DNA of 64,000 bases from NCBI RefSeq assembly GCF_001894785.1, contig NZ_BCWW01000009.1, positions 186,001 to 250,000 on the forward strand, in the 5' to 3' direction. Every line of letters starts with the position of its first letter. Position 1 is the stretch's first letter. A program made the translations under genes and the position numbers. A model generated the notes under the pieces. That model had not been told where the DNA came from, did not search any database, and saw only the letters and a program-made list of their open reading frames with translations. The DNA is from Rhodococcoides fascians NBRC 12155 = LMG 3623 (GTDB lineage: Bacteria; Actinomycetota; Actinomycetes; Mycobacteriales; Mycobacteriaceae). Shown piece by piece: positions 29,060 through 39,297 of the stretch.

Positions 29060-29185
29060 CTGAGCATCGGAGCTGCTGAGGATTCGGCGTTGCTCCTGTC
29101 GGGCGCGAGTCGCATGGTTCCAGATTGTGCTCGGTGCCTGTCCACCGCGCACGGGCGGGGTCGTTCGCCGTACTAGGGTTCGGAT

Positions 29186-30382
29186 ATGGATGCTGCTTCC
29201 CTGGTTCGCGAATACCTGTTGCTGGGCCTGAGTTTCGACCGACTCGAAGACGGTTTCGTCGACGCGTACACCGGTGATCCCGAACTGCGTCGAATCACCG
29301 AGAACGCCCCGGCGCCGGAGCCGCGTGAGCTCGTCCGTCGAGCGCAGACACTGCGCGCCGAGCTCGGCAACGTCGAACTGACAGCGGAACGCCGGACGTT
29401 TCTCGACGTCCACCTGCGGGCGTTGGAATGCTCCGCGCGCAAGTTCGCAGGCGAGAACATCGGCTTCGTCGACGAGGTCCACGCCTACTTCGACGTTCGA
29501 ATCGCACCGGGGGATCAGGACCAGTACCTGCAGGCGCATCGCAAGATGGACGAGGTGCTCCCCGGACCCGGCTCGCTGAGCGAACGGTTGATCGCCCACC
29601 GCCGCGCCGACGTCATCCCAGCGGATCGACTGCAGGACTGCGTCGAAGCGTTCTCGTCCGCATTGCGCGACCGTGTCCGCGCCGAATACTCGTTGCCCGA
29701 GAACGAGAAGGTGACGTACGAGGTAGTCGGCGACAAGCCGTGGTCCGGCTTCAACTACTACCTCGGCAACTTCCAGTCCACCGTCGCGATCAACTCCGAC
29801 ATCGAACAGCAGATGGCCAACCTGCCCCACCTGATCGCGCACGAGTCCTACCCCGGCCACCACACCGAGCACTGCCGCAAGGAGACGGGGCTCGTCGGCG
29901 CAGGACAACTCGAGCAGACGTTGTTCGTGGTCAACACTCCGCAGTGCCTGATGGCCGAGGGGCTCGCCGATCACGCTCTCGGGGCGATCGTCGGCGAAGG
30001 CTGGGGCGCATGGGCGCAGGAAATCTACGCCGACCTCGGACTGCGATTCGACGGCGACAAGGCCGAGCGACTCTCGGCGGCGTCGAGCCAACTGCTGGGG
30101 GTTCGCCAGGACGCCGCTCTGTTGCTGCACGATCAGCACAGGAGCGAGGACGATGTGGCCGCCTACCTGGAGCGATGGTCGCTGGCCTCGCCGCAGCGCG
30201 CACGGCACAGTCTGCGCTTTCTGTCCTCGCCGCTGTGGCGGGCGTACATCAGTACCTACGTCGAGGGCTACAAGCTTCTCGCCGGCTGGTTGGACCAGGG
30301 AGAGACCGCCAGTGAGCGGGCACAGCTGTTCGGCAGACTGCTCGACGAGCCACTGACACCGGGCGCAGTACGCGTCTCGTAA
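29186..30382 (+). CDS. DUF885-like putative metallopeptidase
   Basis: Protein of 398 residues without a signal peptide. The metal motif [12 protein letters not shown] (about 214-225) is an HExxH-type variant shared with DUF885 proteins, and a downstream glutamate in [11 protein letters not shown] would be the third ligand. The rest is largely helical. No substrate is known. It is divergent from coaA across about 125 bases and 63 bases upstream of glyA. It is shorter than many DUF885 proteins, which run to 550-600 residues. Confidence 0.72.
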   Translation: MDAASLVREYLLLGLSFDRLEDGFVDAYTGDPELRRITENAPAPEPRELVRRAQTLRAELGNVELTAERRTFLDVHLRALECSARKFAGENIGFVDEVHAYFDVRIAPGDQDQYLQAHRKMDEVLPGPGSLSERLIAHRRADVIPADRLQDCVEAFSSALRDRVRAEYSLPENEKVTYEVVGDKPWSGFNYYLGNFQSTVAINSDIEQQMANLPHLIAHESYPGHHTEHCRKETGLVGAGQLEQTLFVVNTPQCLMAEGLADHALGAIVGEGWGAWAQEIYADLGLRFDGDKAERLSAASSQLLGVRQDAALLLHDQHRSEDDVAAYLERWSLASPQRARHSLRFLSSPLWRAYISTYVEGYKLLAGWLDQGETASERAQLFGRLLDEPLTPGAVRVS

Positions 30383-30445
30383 ACTGGCCCAGGTCCGTTG
30401 TTTATTGATGCCCCCTTACTCTGCTGTCCCTTGGAGACTCCTGTT

Positions 30446-31729
30446 ATGACTGACGTCAACAACCTGTCACTGGCCGAGCTCGATCCCGAGGTCGCCGCGG
30501 CGATGGCAGGTGAACTGGGACGTCAGCGCGACACCCTCGAGATGATCGCCTCGGAGAACTTCGTGCCCCGCGCGGTTCTGCAGGCCCAGGGCAGCGTCCT
30601 GACCAACAAGTACGCCGAGGGTTACCCCGGACGCCGCTACTACGGCGGCTGCGAGCACGTCGACATCGTCGAGGACCTCGCGCGCAATCGCGCCAAGGAA
30701 CTCTTCGGTGCCGAGTTCGCCAACGTGCAGCCGCACGCCGGTGCGCAGGCCAACGCCGCGGTACTGATGGCACTGATCAACCCGGGCGACAAGATCATGG
30801 GACTCGACCTGGCCCACGGCGGCCACCTCACCCACGGCATGAAGCTCAACTTCTCGGGCAAGCTCTACGAGGTCGAGTCCTACGGGGTGTCGAAAGAAGA
30901 TCACCGCATCGACATGGACGAGGTGCGCAAGCAGGCCATCGCCGCCAAGCCCCAGGTGCTGATCGCCGGCTGGTCGGCCTACCCGCGCCACCAGGACTTC
31001 GCTGCGTTCCGTTCCATCGCCGACGAAGTGGGCGCACTGCTCTGGGTCGACATGGCGCACTTCGCCGGACTCGTCGCCGCAGGCGTACACCCCTCACCCG
31101 TGCCCTACGCAGACGTCGTGTCCTCCACGGTGCACAAGACCCTCGGCGGACCGCGCTCCGGCATCATCCTCGCCAAGAAGGAATGGGCCAAGAAGCTCAA
31201 CTCCGCCGTGTTCCCCGGCCAGCAGGGTGGGCCGCTGATGCACGCCATCGCCGCGAAGGCCGTCGCCTTCAAGATCGCTGCGACGCCCGAGTTCAAGGAA
31301 CGTCAGGAACGCACCCTCCTCGGCGCGTCGCTGCTCGCCGAGCGTCTCACCGGTGCCGACGTCGCCGACAAGGGCGTGTCCGTCCTCACTGGCGGCACCG
31401 ACGTGCACCTCGTCCTCGTCGACCTCCGCAACTCCGAGCTCGACGGCCAGCAGGCAGAAGACCTCCTGCACGAGGTCGGCATCACCGTCAACCGCAACGC
31501 CGTGCCCTTCGACCCACGCCCGCCCATGGTCACCTCCGGCCTGCGCATCGGCACCGGCGCACTCGCCACCCGCGGATTCGGCGAAGCCGAGTTCACCGAG
31601 GTCGCCGACATCATCGCAACCGCCCTGGCCACGGGTCAGGCCACCGACGCCCTGAAAGAACGCGTCGTGAAACTGGCACAGAGCAAGCCGCTGTACGAGG
31701 GCCTCGAAGACTGGGGATTGCTGGGCTGA
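30446..31729 (+). CDS. glyA: serine hydroxymethyltransferase
   Basis: PLP enzyme that interconverts serine and glycine while charging tetrahydrofolate with a one-carbon unit. 427 residues. Features: [12 protein letters not shown], the tetrahydrofolate-region [15 protein letters not shown], and the PLP lysine in [16 protein letters not shown] (Lys about 228). The ATG at 30446 follows GGAG with nine bases between; an upstream in-frame opening is unneeded. Located as in mycobacteria, two genes from coaA. Confidence 0.97.
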   Translation: MTDVNNLSLAELDPEVAAAMAGELGRQRDTLEMIASENFVPRAVLQAQGSVLTNKYAEGYPGRRYYGGCEHVDIVEDLARNRAKELFGAEFANVQPHAGAQANAAVLMALINPGDKIMGLDLAHGGHLTHGMKLNFSGKLYEVESYGVSKEDHRIDMDEVRKQAIAAKPQVLIAGWSAYPRHQDFAAFRSIADEVGALLWVDMAHFAGLVAAGVHPSPVPYADVVSSTVHKTLGGPRSGIILAKKEWAKKLNSAVFPGQQGGPLMHAIAAKAVAFKIAATPEFKERQERTLLGASLLAERLTGADVADKGVSVLTGGTDVHLVLVDLRNSELDGQQAEDLLHEVGITVNRNAVPFDPRPPMVTSGLRIGTGALATRGFGEAEFTEVADIIATALATGQATDALKERVVKLAQSKPLYEGLEDWGLLG

Positions 31730-31768
31730 CCCTGGCTTTCCTTCTTGCGGATCCGCCCCACCCCGGTC

Positions 31769-31819
31769 GCGTCAATGGACCGTTGCAGCGTTCAGACGTC
31801 TGCAGTGGTTCATTCACGC
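31769..31819. repeat. 51-bp imperfect palindrome in the glyA-phoH2 gap
   Basis: Arms starting GCGTCAATGGACC and ending GGTTCATTCACGC pair over about 20 positions with one mismatch and three wobbles around the centre near 31794. It is unrelated in sequence to the adjacent 51-nt element, with which it is stacked about five bases apart. Confidence 0.65.
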
Positions 31820-31823
31820 TGGC

Positions 31824-31890
31824 CCCCGGTCGGATCAATGTGGCTATCAGTCGATCTGAGTGCAACAAAGCCACATTGATCCGACGGGGG
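31824..31890 (+). repeat. 51-nt dispersed palindrome, copy B
   Basis: Core 31832-31882, about 86 percent identical to copies A and C. Its lower stem is the most perfect: GGATCAATGTGGCT pairs with AGCCACATTGATCC over 14 bp. Flanks CCCCCGGTCG and CGACGGGGG lengthen the stem. Lies between glyA and phoH2. Confidence 0.85.
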
Positions 31891-31977
31891 AGGGCGGTCT
31901 CGGCACCGAACGTCCCGCCGACCTGGGGCGAATCGGCCGTAACGCGTTGTTCACCGACACGCCAGACTTCCAGCGAG

Positions 31978-32158
31978 CCGATACCGGATTTCGGCGGTAC
32001 CGTCGGCAGTAACAGGCAGCGGGGAAGCTGCCTGTGCGGGAGGTTCTGATACGTGACTGAGCTAGTGAGCGCGAGAGGGCCGGTACCCGGTCCTCGTGTC
32101 ACCTGACACATCGGACCCGACCGGCCGAGCGACAGAGTTTGCGCGGTGCCGCGCAAAC
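31978..32158 (+). other. structured leader upstream of phoH2
   Basis: The 442-base glyA-phoH2 gap has no credible gene. After the two palindromes, four hairpins occur in a row: about 31978-32007 (GCCGA.TACCG type); 32013-32034 (CAGGCAGC with GCTGCCTG); a three-tier hairpin at 32078-32126 (GGCCGGT/ACCGGCC, GGTCC/GGACC, GTGTCA/TGACAC); and 32137-32158 (GTTTGCGCGG with CCGCGCAAAC), which ends three bases before the AGGAG of phoH2. I do not recognise a known riboswitch. It may be a 5' regulatory RNA of phoH2. Confidence 0.5.
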
Positions 32159-32171
32159 GTAGGAGCCCCAC

Positions 32172-33497
32172 GTGACCACTTCACGCTCCGTTTCCGCCCC
32201 TCTTCGGACATTCGTGCTCGATACCTCGGTCCTGCTGTCGGATCCGTGGGCAGTCATCCGGTTCGCCGAGCACAATGTGGTACTTCCGTTGATCGTGATC
32301 AGCGAGTTGGAGGGCAAACGCCACCATCACGAACTGGGATGGTTCGCGCGGGAATCCTTGCGCATGCTCGACGATCTTCGCGTAGAATTTGGCCGACTCG
32401 ATCAGCCGGTCCCCATCGGAACATCCGGCGGCACACTGCAAGTCGAGCTCAATCACACCGATCCGTCGGTGCTTCCCGTCGGATTCCGTACCGACTCCAA
32501 CGATTCTCGAATCCTCGCCTGCGCCCTGAATCTGGCGGCTGAGGGCAAAGATGTGGTGCTGGTCAGCAAGGATATCCCGCTGCGCGTCAAGGCCGGTGCT
32601 GTCGGGCTCCCCGCCGACGAGTACCACGCTCACGACGTCGTGCCGTCCGGATGGACCGGTATGACGGAGCTCGAGGTGCCCTCCGACGCCGTGGACACCC
32701 TGTTCAACGACGGTGTCATCGATCTCGTCGAGGCCCGAGACTTGCCGTGTCACACCGGAGTTCGACTGCTTGCCGGACGGCAGAGTGCACTGGGACGCGT
32801 CACGCCCGACAAGCAGCTGCAGCTCGTGCGCGGCGAGCGTGAGGCGTTCGGCCTGCACGGTCGTTCGGCGGAACAGCGTGTGGCGCTCGATCTTCTGCTC
32901 GACGAGAGCATCGGCATCGTCTCGCTCGGCGGCAAGGCCGGCACCGGTAAGTCCGCACTGGCTCTCACTGCCGGACTCGAGGCCGTCCTCGAACGTCGCT
33001 CACATCGGAAAGTTGTTGTCTTCCGGCCTCTTTACGCCGTCGGTGGGCAGGAACTCGGCTACCTCCCCGGCAGTGAGAGTGAGAAGATGGGCCCGTGGGG
33101 CCAGGCTGTCTTCGACACCCTCGAAGGGCTCGCCAGCCCGGAGGTGATGGAAGAAGTCATCGCCCGCGGAATGCTGGAAGTGTTGCCGCTCACGCACATT
33201 CGTGGTCGCTCGCTCCACGATTCGTTCGTGATCGTCGACGAGGCGCAGTCACTCGAGCGCAATGTGCTGCTCACGGTCCTGTCCCGACTGGGGTCGGGCT
33301 CACGCGTCGTGCTCACCCACGACGTCGCGCAACGAGACAACCTGCGGGTCGGACGACACGACGGCGTCGCTGCCGTCATCGAAAAGCTCAAGGGACACCC
33401 ACTTTTCGCGCACATCACCCTTACTCGCAGTGAGCGTTCACCGATCGCTGCACTGGTGACCGAAATGCTCGAGGAATTCGGTCCGTCAGGGGCCTGA
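32172..33497 (+). CDS. phoH2: PhoH2: PIN-domain RNase fused to PhoH ATPase/helicase
   Basis: 441 residues. N-terminal PIN domain with the acidic metal-site residues in [11 protein letters not shown] (about 14-24), [15 protein letters not shown] and [11 protein letters not shown] (to about 140). C-terminal PhoH P-loop domain with [15 protein letters not shown] (about 253-267) and Walker B-like [11 protein letters not shown]. PhoH2 proteins studied in mycobacteria unwind and cleave RNA. In-frame TAG at 32160 makes the GTG at 32172 the only possible start; AGGAG precedes it. I find no small PhoAT-like frame overlapping the start, only a 9-codon GTG frame. Confidence 0.92.
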   Translation: MTTSRSVSAPLRTFVLDTSVLLSDPWAVIRFAEHNVVLPLIVISELEGKRHHHELGWFARESLRMLDDLRVEFGRLDQPVPIGTSGGTLQVELNHTDPSVLPVGFRTDSNDSRILACALNLAAEGKDVVLVSKDIPLRVKAGAVGLPADEYHAHDVVPSGWTGMTELEVPSDAVDTLFNDGVIDLVEARDLPCHTGVRLLAGRQSALGRVTPDKQLQLVRGEREAFGLHGRSAEQRVALDLLLDESIGIVSLGGKAGTGKSALALTAGLEAVLERRSHRKVVVFRPLYAVGGQELGYLPGSESEKMGPWGQAVFDTLEGLASPEVMEEVIARGMLEVLPLTHIRGRSLHDSFVIVDEAQSLERNVLLTVLSRLGSGSRVVLTHDVAQRDNLRVGRHDGVAAVIEKLKGHPLFAHITLTRSERSPIAALVTEMLEEFGPSGA

Positions 33498-33505
33498 CGC
33501 CCCTC

Positions 33506-33545
33506 GTGAGTGGAACTTCGTAGCCTGCTACGAAGTTCCACTCAC
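33506..33545. repeat. palindrome family 2, complete copy, between convergent phoH2 and LEH-like gene
   Basis: A perfect 19-bp inverted repeat, GTGAGTGGAACTTCGTAGC and its complement, around a CT loop. It follows a smaller hairpin (AGGGGC-GCCCCT, 33488-33504) that contains the phoH2 stop. The partial copy is at 28088-28117. Position between convergent stops suggests bidirectional termination. Confidence 0.85.
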
Positions 33546-33550
33546 ATGGG

Positions 33551-33958
33551 TCACCGGCCGAGTGCAGCCCTGAGCACTCCTCGCGCAACGCCTTTGAGGA
33601 AATCGACGTTGTCGAAATAGTCGCGCCACACAGCTACTTTGCCGTCGCGCAGCTCGAATGTTCCGCACACCCAGAACTCGACACGAAGCCGACGCCAGAT
33701 CAGGACGTCGGTGCGCTCGGTGAGCACGACATCTCCGTCGGCCGCGATGTTGTGCACGACGACGTCGAAGCCGTAACCCGGCTTGGCCAGCAGCGTCAGA
33801 AATCTGCCGACGTTCGAGATTCCGCGTACCTTCGGAAGCCCGACGTTGTGCCACACGATCTTCTCGTCGAGAAGCGTCAGCGCGCGATCGGTCTCGCGAA
33901 GCCTCAACGCGTCGAACAGGTTTTGCACGATATCGGTTGCTTGTCGGGTATCAGTCAC
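33551..33958 (-). CDS. limonene-1,2-epoxide hydrolase-family / NTF2-like protein
   Basis: 135 residues with the NTF2-like cone fold of limonene-epoxide hydrolases. The expected catalytic Asp-Arg-Asp set is plausible in TERTDVLIW (Arg, Asp about 82-84) and WRDYFDNVDF (Asp about 112). The WHNVGLPKVRG segment also matches mycobacterial epoxide hydrolases of this class. Its ATG overlaps the stop of the upstream serine hydrolase gene by four bases, so both are co-translated. Substrate unknown; a SnoaL-like steroid or polyketide role is the alternative. Confidence 0.75.
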   Translation of the reverse strand: MTDTRQATDIVQNLFDALRLRETDRALTLLDEKIVWHNVGLPKVRGISNVGRFLTLLAKPGYGFDVVVHNIAADGDVVLTERTDVLIWRRLRVEFWVCGTFELRDGKVAVWRDYFDNVDFLKGVARGVLRAALGR

Positions 33959-35550
33959 TTGGTGAACCGTCCTAATCCATCGCCGTCGAAGAACTCGAGT
34001 GTGACCGTGTTCCCCTCGAAAGTCGCCTGAGAAATCGTTCCGTCCGGTGCGTTCTCACCGGTCGGCTCGAACGCGAACGTATCACCGTCCCAGTGCGACA
34101 ACTCGTAGGAAGTCGAGTTCGGTCCGAGGGTCAACACCAGCCTCCCGTCGACCTCCGCGACGGTGGCCGGCCCCCAGTAGGCGTTCTGGTACAACCCGGT
34201 GTACGACGTGAGCGGTTGCGGTGCAGCGGCATTCGGCGGAGCGGTCTTCCCCGCGAGCTCGCCCTCCGGCTCGCTCATACCGGCGAAAGCATTCTTGTAC
34301 AGCGTTCGCCAGTCCTCGCGTACCTCGCCGAACTGCACGAGGTCGGCGAACTCGGCCGTGACCGTTTCTGCGATGCCCAGTGGCGCGGCGTTGGTCAGTA
34401 CGACGATGGCGACGTCGAGCGACGGGATCCAGTGAAAGTTCGTGCCCGCCCCGAGTGCGAACGCTCCGGAATGGCTGACGGTCGTGCGGCCGGCTGCACT
34501 GGTGGAGATGTTGAATCCGTATCCGTAGTAGCCCGCGCGCGAATCCGCCGTCGTCGACGGGCTCGAGACGATCTGCGCGCTGATGGCAGGAAGGAGGGCG
34601 TCGGGATCGACGATCTGGTTCCCGTCGTGGGTGCCGTCGGCGATGAGCATCGTCAGCCACCTGCCGAGATCGTTCACCGAGGAGCTGACGCCACCGGCCG
34701 GCGTCTGCGGATCGGGTTCGCGTTGGTATCGGGCCTGATACTCGCCGTCCACGAGGACGTGAGGTACCGCTCGGTCGGCGCGGTCGATGTAGTCGGAGAA
34801 CGACGAGCTGGTCGAGGTCATGCCGAGTGGACCGTAGATCGTGTCCTGGCTGAGGGTGTCCCAGTCCTTGCCCGAGGCGGCAGCGACGGCCTCGGCCGCG
34901 GCTGTGATCCCGAAGTTGGTGTAGTGATACGTGGATCGGAACGGATCGAGGGGCACCTCCCGAAGGCGCTCGAGGATCTGTCTGCGGTCGTAGCCGAGGT
35001 CTTCGAGCAGATCGCCTTCGTGCTCTGGGAGTCCGCTTCGATGCGCGTAGAAGTCGCCGACCGTGATGTTCTGAGTCACCCACGGATCGTCCAGCGCAAA
35101 CCACGGCAGCTCGGAGACCACCGGCGTCGACCAGTCGATGACACCCGCTCCCACCTGTGACGCGACCACCGTCGCACCCACCGACTTGGACAGCGAGGCC
35201 AGCTGGAACACGGTGTCGCCGTCGATCGGGTCGTCCTTGCCCATTTCGCGAACGCCGAAGCCTTTCGAGTAGACGACGTCGGAACCGTGCACGACGGCAA
35301 TGGCCATACCCGGAATGTTCGACGACGCCATCAGTTCGTCGGCGATACCGTCGAGCTTGCCGACCGCATCGTCGACGCGACCGGCCGGAACGTCGACGCC
35401 GGCAACCTGGCCGGGCGACAGATCCTCGGTCGGCGCCGGCTCGGACGCCGGTGGACTGTCTGCGGTGGGTGCGTCTTCGGAGCACCCTGCCAACAGAACC
35501 AGAGAGCACACGACAGCAAGACACAGAAAATTTCGACCCGACCGCATCAT
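33955..35550 (-). CDS. secreted serine hydrolase lipoprotein (beta-lactamase/PBP4-like class C fold)
   Basis: 531 residues. Lipoprotein signal with lipobox LLAGC (Cys23), a Pro/Glu/Asp-rich linker, then a class C beta-lactamase-type domain: SLSK (Ser119-Lys122) is the SxxK nucleophile pair and YTN in YHYTNFGIT is the second motif; VSHSGA fits the third. The last ~100 residues form a DUF3471-like beta domain. Such proteins are usually esterases or peptidases rather than true beta-lactamases. First gene of a two-gene unit with the epoxide-hydrolase-like gene; divergent from the desaturase-like gene. Confidence 0.85.
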   Translation of the reverse strand: MMRSGRNFLCLAVVCSLVLLAGCSEDAPTADSPPASEPAPTEDLSPGQVAGVDVPAGRVDDAVGKLDGIADELMASSNIPGMAIAVVHGSDVVYSKGFGVREMGKDDPIDGDTVFQLASLSKSVGATVVASQVGAGVIDWSTPVVSELPWFALDDPWVTQNITVGDFYAHRSGLPEHEGDLLEDLGYDRRQILERLREVPLDPFRSTYHYTNFGITAAAEAVAAASGKDWDTLSQDTIYGPLGMTSTSSSFSDYIDRADRAVPHVLVDGEYQARYQREPDPQTPAGGVSSSVNDLGRWLTMLIADGTHDGNQIVDPDALLPAISAQIVSSPSTTADSRAGYYGYGFNISTSAAGRTTVSHSGAFALGAGTNFHWIPSLDVAIVVLTNAAPLGIAETVTAEFADLVQFGEVREDWRTLYKNAFAGMSEPEGELAGKTAPPNAAAPQPLTSYTGLYQNAYWGPATVAEVDGRLVLTLGPNSTSYELSHWDGDTFAFEPTGENAPDGTISQATFEGNTVTLEFFDGDGLGRFTK

Positions 35551-35676
35551 GAGGAGTCCTCACGTCGATGATTGGATGCACCTGAGGATAGACCCGCAAC
35601 GACCTGGCGTTAGGAGAATTCACAGAGGTCAGGGGCGCGACGTCGGACGCTCGGCGGCAGGCGCTACGGTTACCGC

Positions 35677-36534
35677 ATGTCTACGAACCTGTCCGACGGT
35701 GATCTGCTGGTCCGTTTGGAGCCCGCGGTCGAAGAGAATCTACGACGCCATATCGAGGCAGCGAGTGATTGGCACCCCCATGAGCTCGCGCCGTTCGACG
35801 ACGGCAAGAACTTCGCGTTCCTCGGCGGCGAGGATTGGTCGCCCGAGCAGTCGCACCTGAGCGACGTCGAAATTCTGTCCGCCACGGTGGGCGTGTTGGT
35901 GGCCGACAACCTCCCCGCCTACCACCGGGAACTGGCCCACGCCCTCACCGGCCTCGGTGCCTGGTGGAAGTGGACGGGCCGCTGGACGTCGGAAGAGAAC
36001 CGACAGTCGATCGTGCTGCGCAACTTCCTGGTGCTCACCCGCGCTGTCGATCCGGTCGCCCTCGAGCGAGTGCGGATGGAACACATGACCCTCGGATTCG
36101 ACGCGCCCAGCCAGCGGCTGCTCGACATCCTGGCGCACTTCGCCATCGAAGAAGCTGCCGCCGCCTTGCGTAACCGCAACACCATCGCCCTCGGCAAGGA
36201 TCCGGTACTGGCCACCATCCTCGGCAAAATTGCCGACGACGACGAGCTGCAGTCGGCATTCTTCGCCAGCATCCTCGACGAGGCATTCGCTGTCGTACCC
36301 GATCAGGCTGCGCGCGCAGTGGCCGACCGCATCAACGGCTTCAAGATCCCCGAGATCGAGCTTCCGGACCGCGGCAGCAGCATCGCCGCCCTCGCCGAAG
36401 CCGGCATCTACGACGCCGACCAGGAACGCGACAAGGTGTTCAAGCCGTTGCTCGCAGGCTGGAAGATCTTCGACCGCACCGATCTGGGTGAGGACGGCCT
36501 GAAGGCACGCGAAGAACTCGCGCACCTGGCCTGA
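35677..36534 (+). CDS. acyl-ACP desaturase homologue (DesA-like) with degenerate diiron site
   Basis: 285 residues of the ferritin-like stearoyl-ACP desaturase family, in the neighbourhood where mycobacteria carry desA2. The fold signature is clear (WWKWTGRWTSEENR, about 96-109; HFAIEEAAA, 154-162). Compared with the canonical ligands, the Glu of the usual TEDNLP segment is Ala76 (LVADNLP), the His of EENRH is Gln110, and the His of DEKRH is Gln192 (DDDELQ). Two histidines and one glutamate are thus missing, so canonical diiron chemistry is doubtful. It may be a regulatory or carrier paralogue, or bind metal differently. Confidence 0.8.
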   Translation: MSTNLSDGDLLVRLEPAVEENLRRHIEAASDWHPHELAPFDDGKNFAFLGGEDWSPEQSHLSDVEILSATVGVLVADNLPAYHRELAHALTGLGAWWKWTGRWTSEENRQSIVLRNFLVLTRAVDPVALERVRMEHMTLGFDAPSQRLLDILAHFAIEEAAAALRNRNTIALGKDPVLATILGKIADDDELQSAFFASILDEAFAVVPDQAARAVADRINGFKIPEIELPDRGSSIAALAEAGIYDADQERDKVFKPLLAGWKIFDRTDLGEDGLKAREELAHLA

Positions 36535-36560
36535 GGTACGCCCCTTTCGAAACCGACCCG

Positions 36561-36629
36561 CCCCCGGTCGGATCAATGCGACTTTGTTGCAGTCAGAGTG
36601 ACTGAAACCCACATTGATCCAACCGGGGG
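36561..36629 (-). repeat. 51-nt dispersed palindrome, copy C
   Basis: Core 36570-36620, inverted relative to copies A and B; on the minus strand it differs from copy A at only two positions, both in the central loop. Flanks CCCGCCCCCGGT and ACCGGGGGCGGG extend the stem to about 36557-36633. It fills the gap between the convergent desaturase-like gene and fumarase gene. Just after it (about 36650-36677) the 9-base unit CGGGTCCTG is repeated. Confidence 0.85.
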
Positions 36630-36685
36630 CGGGCGCGTTCAAGGGTGCAGCGGGTCCTGCGGGTCCTGCGGGTAGAGCAGCGAAA

Positions 36686-38089
<1,404 letters not shown>

Positions 38090-38121
38090 GAGCCTTACTT
38101 TGCCAGTCGTGGTTTCGGGGA

Positions 38122-39162
38122 TCAGAAGGACGGTGCCTGGCCGGATTCGTCGGCGTCGAAGTCCACCGAGGAGTACTCGCGCAGCTTCTCGAGGCGGTGG
38201 TAGGCGTCGATCATGCGCACGGTGCCGGACTTCGAACGCATGACGATGGACTGGGTGTGGGCTCCGCCGCCCGCGTAGCGAACGCCGCGCAGCAGGTCGC
38301 CGTCGGTGACGCCGGTGGCGGTGAAGAAGACGTTTTCACCCGAGACGAGGTCCTTGGTGTCGAGGACGCGATCGAGGTCGTGGCCGGCGTCGATGGCCTT
38401 CTGCTTCTCGGTGTCGTCCGTGGGTGCCAGACGGCCCAGGATCGCGCCGTCCATGCAGCGCATCGCGGCGGCCGCGATGATGCCCTCGGGCGTTCCGCCG
38501 GTGCCGATGAGCATGTCGGTGCCGGAGTCGGGACGAGCGGCGGCGATGGCGCCGGCGACGTCACCGTCGGAGATCAACCGGATGCGTGATCCGGCGTCGC
38601 GCACCTGCTGGATCAGTTCGGCATGCCTGGGGCGGTCGAGGATGCACACCGTCACGTCGGAGGCGGAACCCTTTTTGATCTTGGCGATGCGGGCGATGTT
38701 CTCGGCGACGGGGACGGTGATGTCGATGACGTCGGCGTAATCGGGTCCGACTGCGATCTTCTCCATGTAGAACACGGCCGAGGGATCGAACATCGCGCCG
38801 CGCTCGGCGACGGCGAGTACCGAGATGGCGTTGGGCATGCCCTTGGCCATCAGGGTGGTTCCGTCGACGGGGTCGACGGCGAAGTCCACCTCGGGTCCGT
38901 TTCCGTTGCCGACCTGCTCGCCGTTGTAGAGCATCGGCGCTTCGTCCTTCTCGCCTTCGCCGATGACGACGACGCCGCGCATGGAGACCGAGCTGACCAA
39001 CTGACGCATCGCGTCGACGGCTGCTCCGTCGCCACCTTCCTTGTCGCCCCGACCGACCCAGCGACCCGAGGCGAGCGCACCGGCCTCGGTGACGCGGACG
39101 AGTTCGAGTGCGAGGTTGCGATCTGGCGCCATGGCGCGAGTGGACTCGGTGCTGGCCGTCAT
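38122..39162 (-). CDS. glpX: fructose-1,6-bisphosphatase, class II
   Basis: Essential gluconeogenic phosphatase of mycobacteria-type organisms. 346 residues. Metal and substrate motifs: [40 protein letters not shown] and GTGGTPEG. The ATG at 39162 follows AGGAGG (minus strand) at a usable spacing. A GATAAT hexamer about 45 bases upstream on the minus strand is a possible -10. Divergent from the DUF4245 gene over 135 bases. Confidence 0.96.
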   Translation of the reverse strand: MTASTESTRAMAPDRNLALELVRVTEAGALASGRWVGRGDKEGGDGAAVDAMRQLVSSVSMRGVVVIGEGEKDEAPMLYNGEQVGNGNGPEVDFAVDPVDGTTLMAKGMPNAISVLAVAERGAMFDPSAVFYMEKIAVGPDYADVIDITVPVAENIARIAKIKKGSASDVTVCILDRPRHAELIQQVRDAGSRIRLISDGDVAGAIAAARPDSGTDMLIGTGGTPEGIIAAAAMRCMDGAILGRLAPTDDTEKQKAIDAGHDLDRVLDTKDLVSGENVFFTATGVTDGDLLRGVRYAGGGAHTQSIVMRSKSGTVRMIDAYHRLEKLREYSSVDFDADESGQAPSF

Positions 39163-39297
39163 CGGTTTGTAGCCTCCTGGTTGGTGGGGTGTTACCCAGG
39201 CAGGATTATCTCACTTCTGTGATGCCCGCGGTGGGGTCGGGTCGACTGTGAGGTACGCGCCGACCGAGCACTGCCGCACAGAGGGGATACTGGAAAT

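Noticed and set aside
28127..30208. 693-codon open frame on the minus strand
   Set aside because: Only 28127-29059 (coaA) is real; the rest is antisense to the DUF885 gene and has no recognisable domain.
33955..35550. Antibiotic-resistance beta-lactamase
   Set aside because: SxxK and YxN motifs are present, but the C-terminal DUF3471-like domain and lipoprotein form fit general serine hydrolases; resistance cannot be claimed.
39163..39297. TCACTTCTGTGA palindrome upstream of glpX as a CRP site
   Set aside because: The half-sites are in the opposite orientation (TCAC-N4-GTGA) and the spacing is wrong for CRP.
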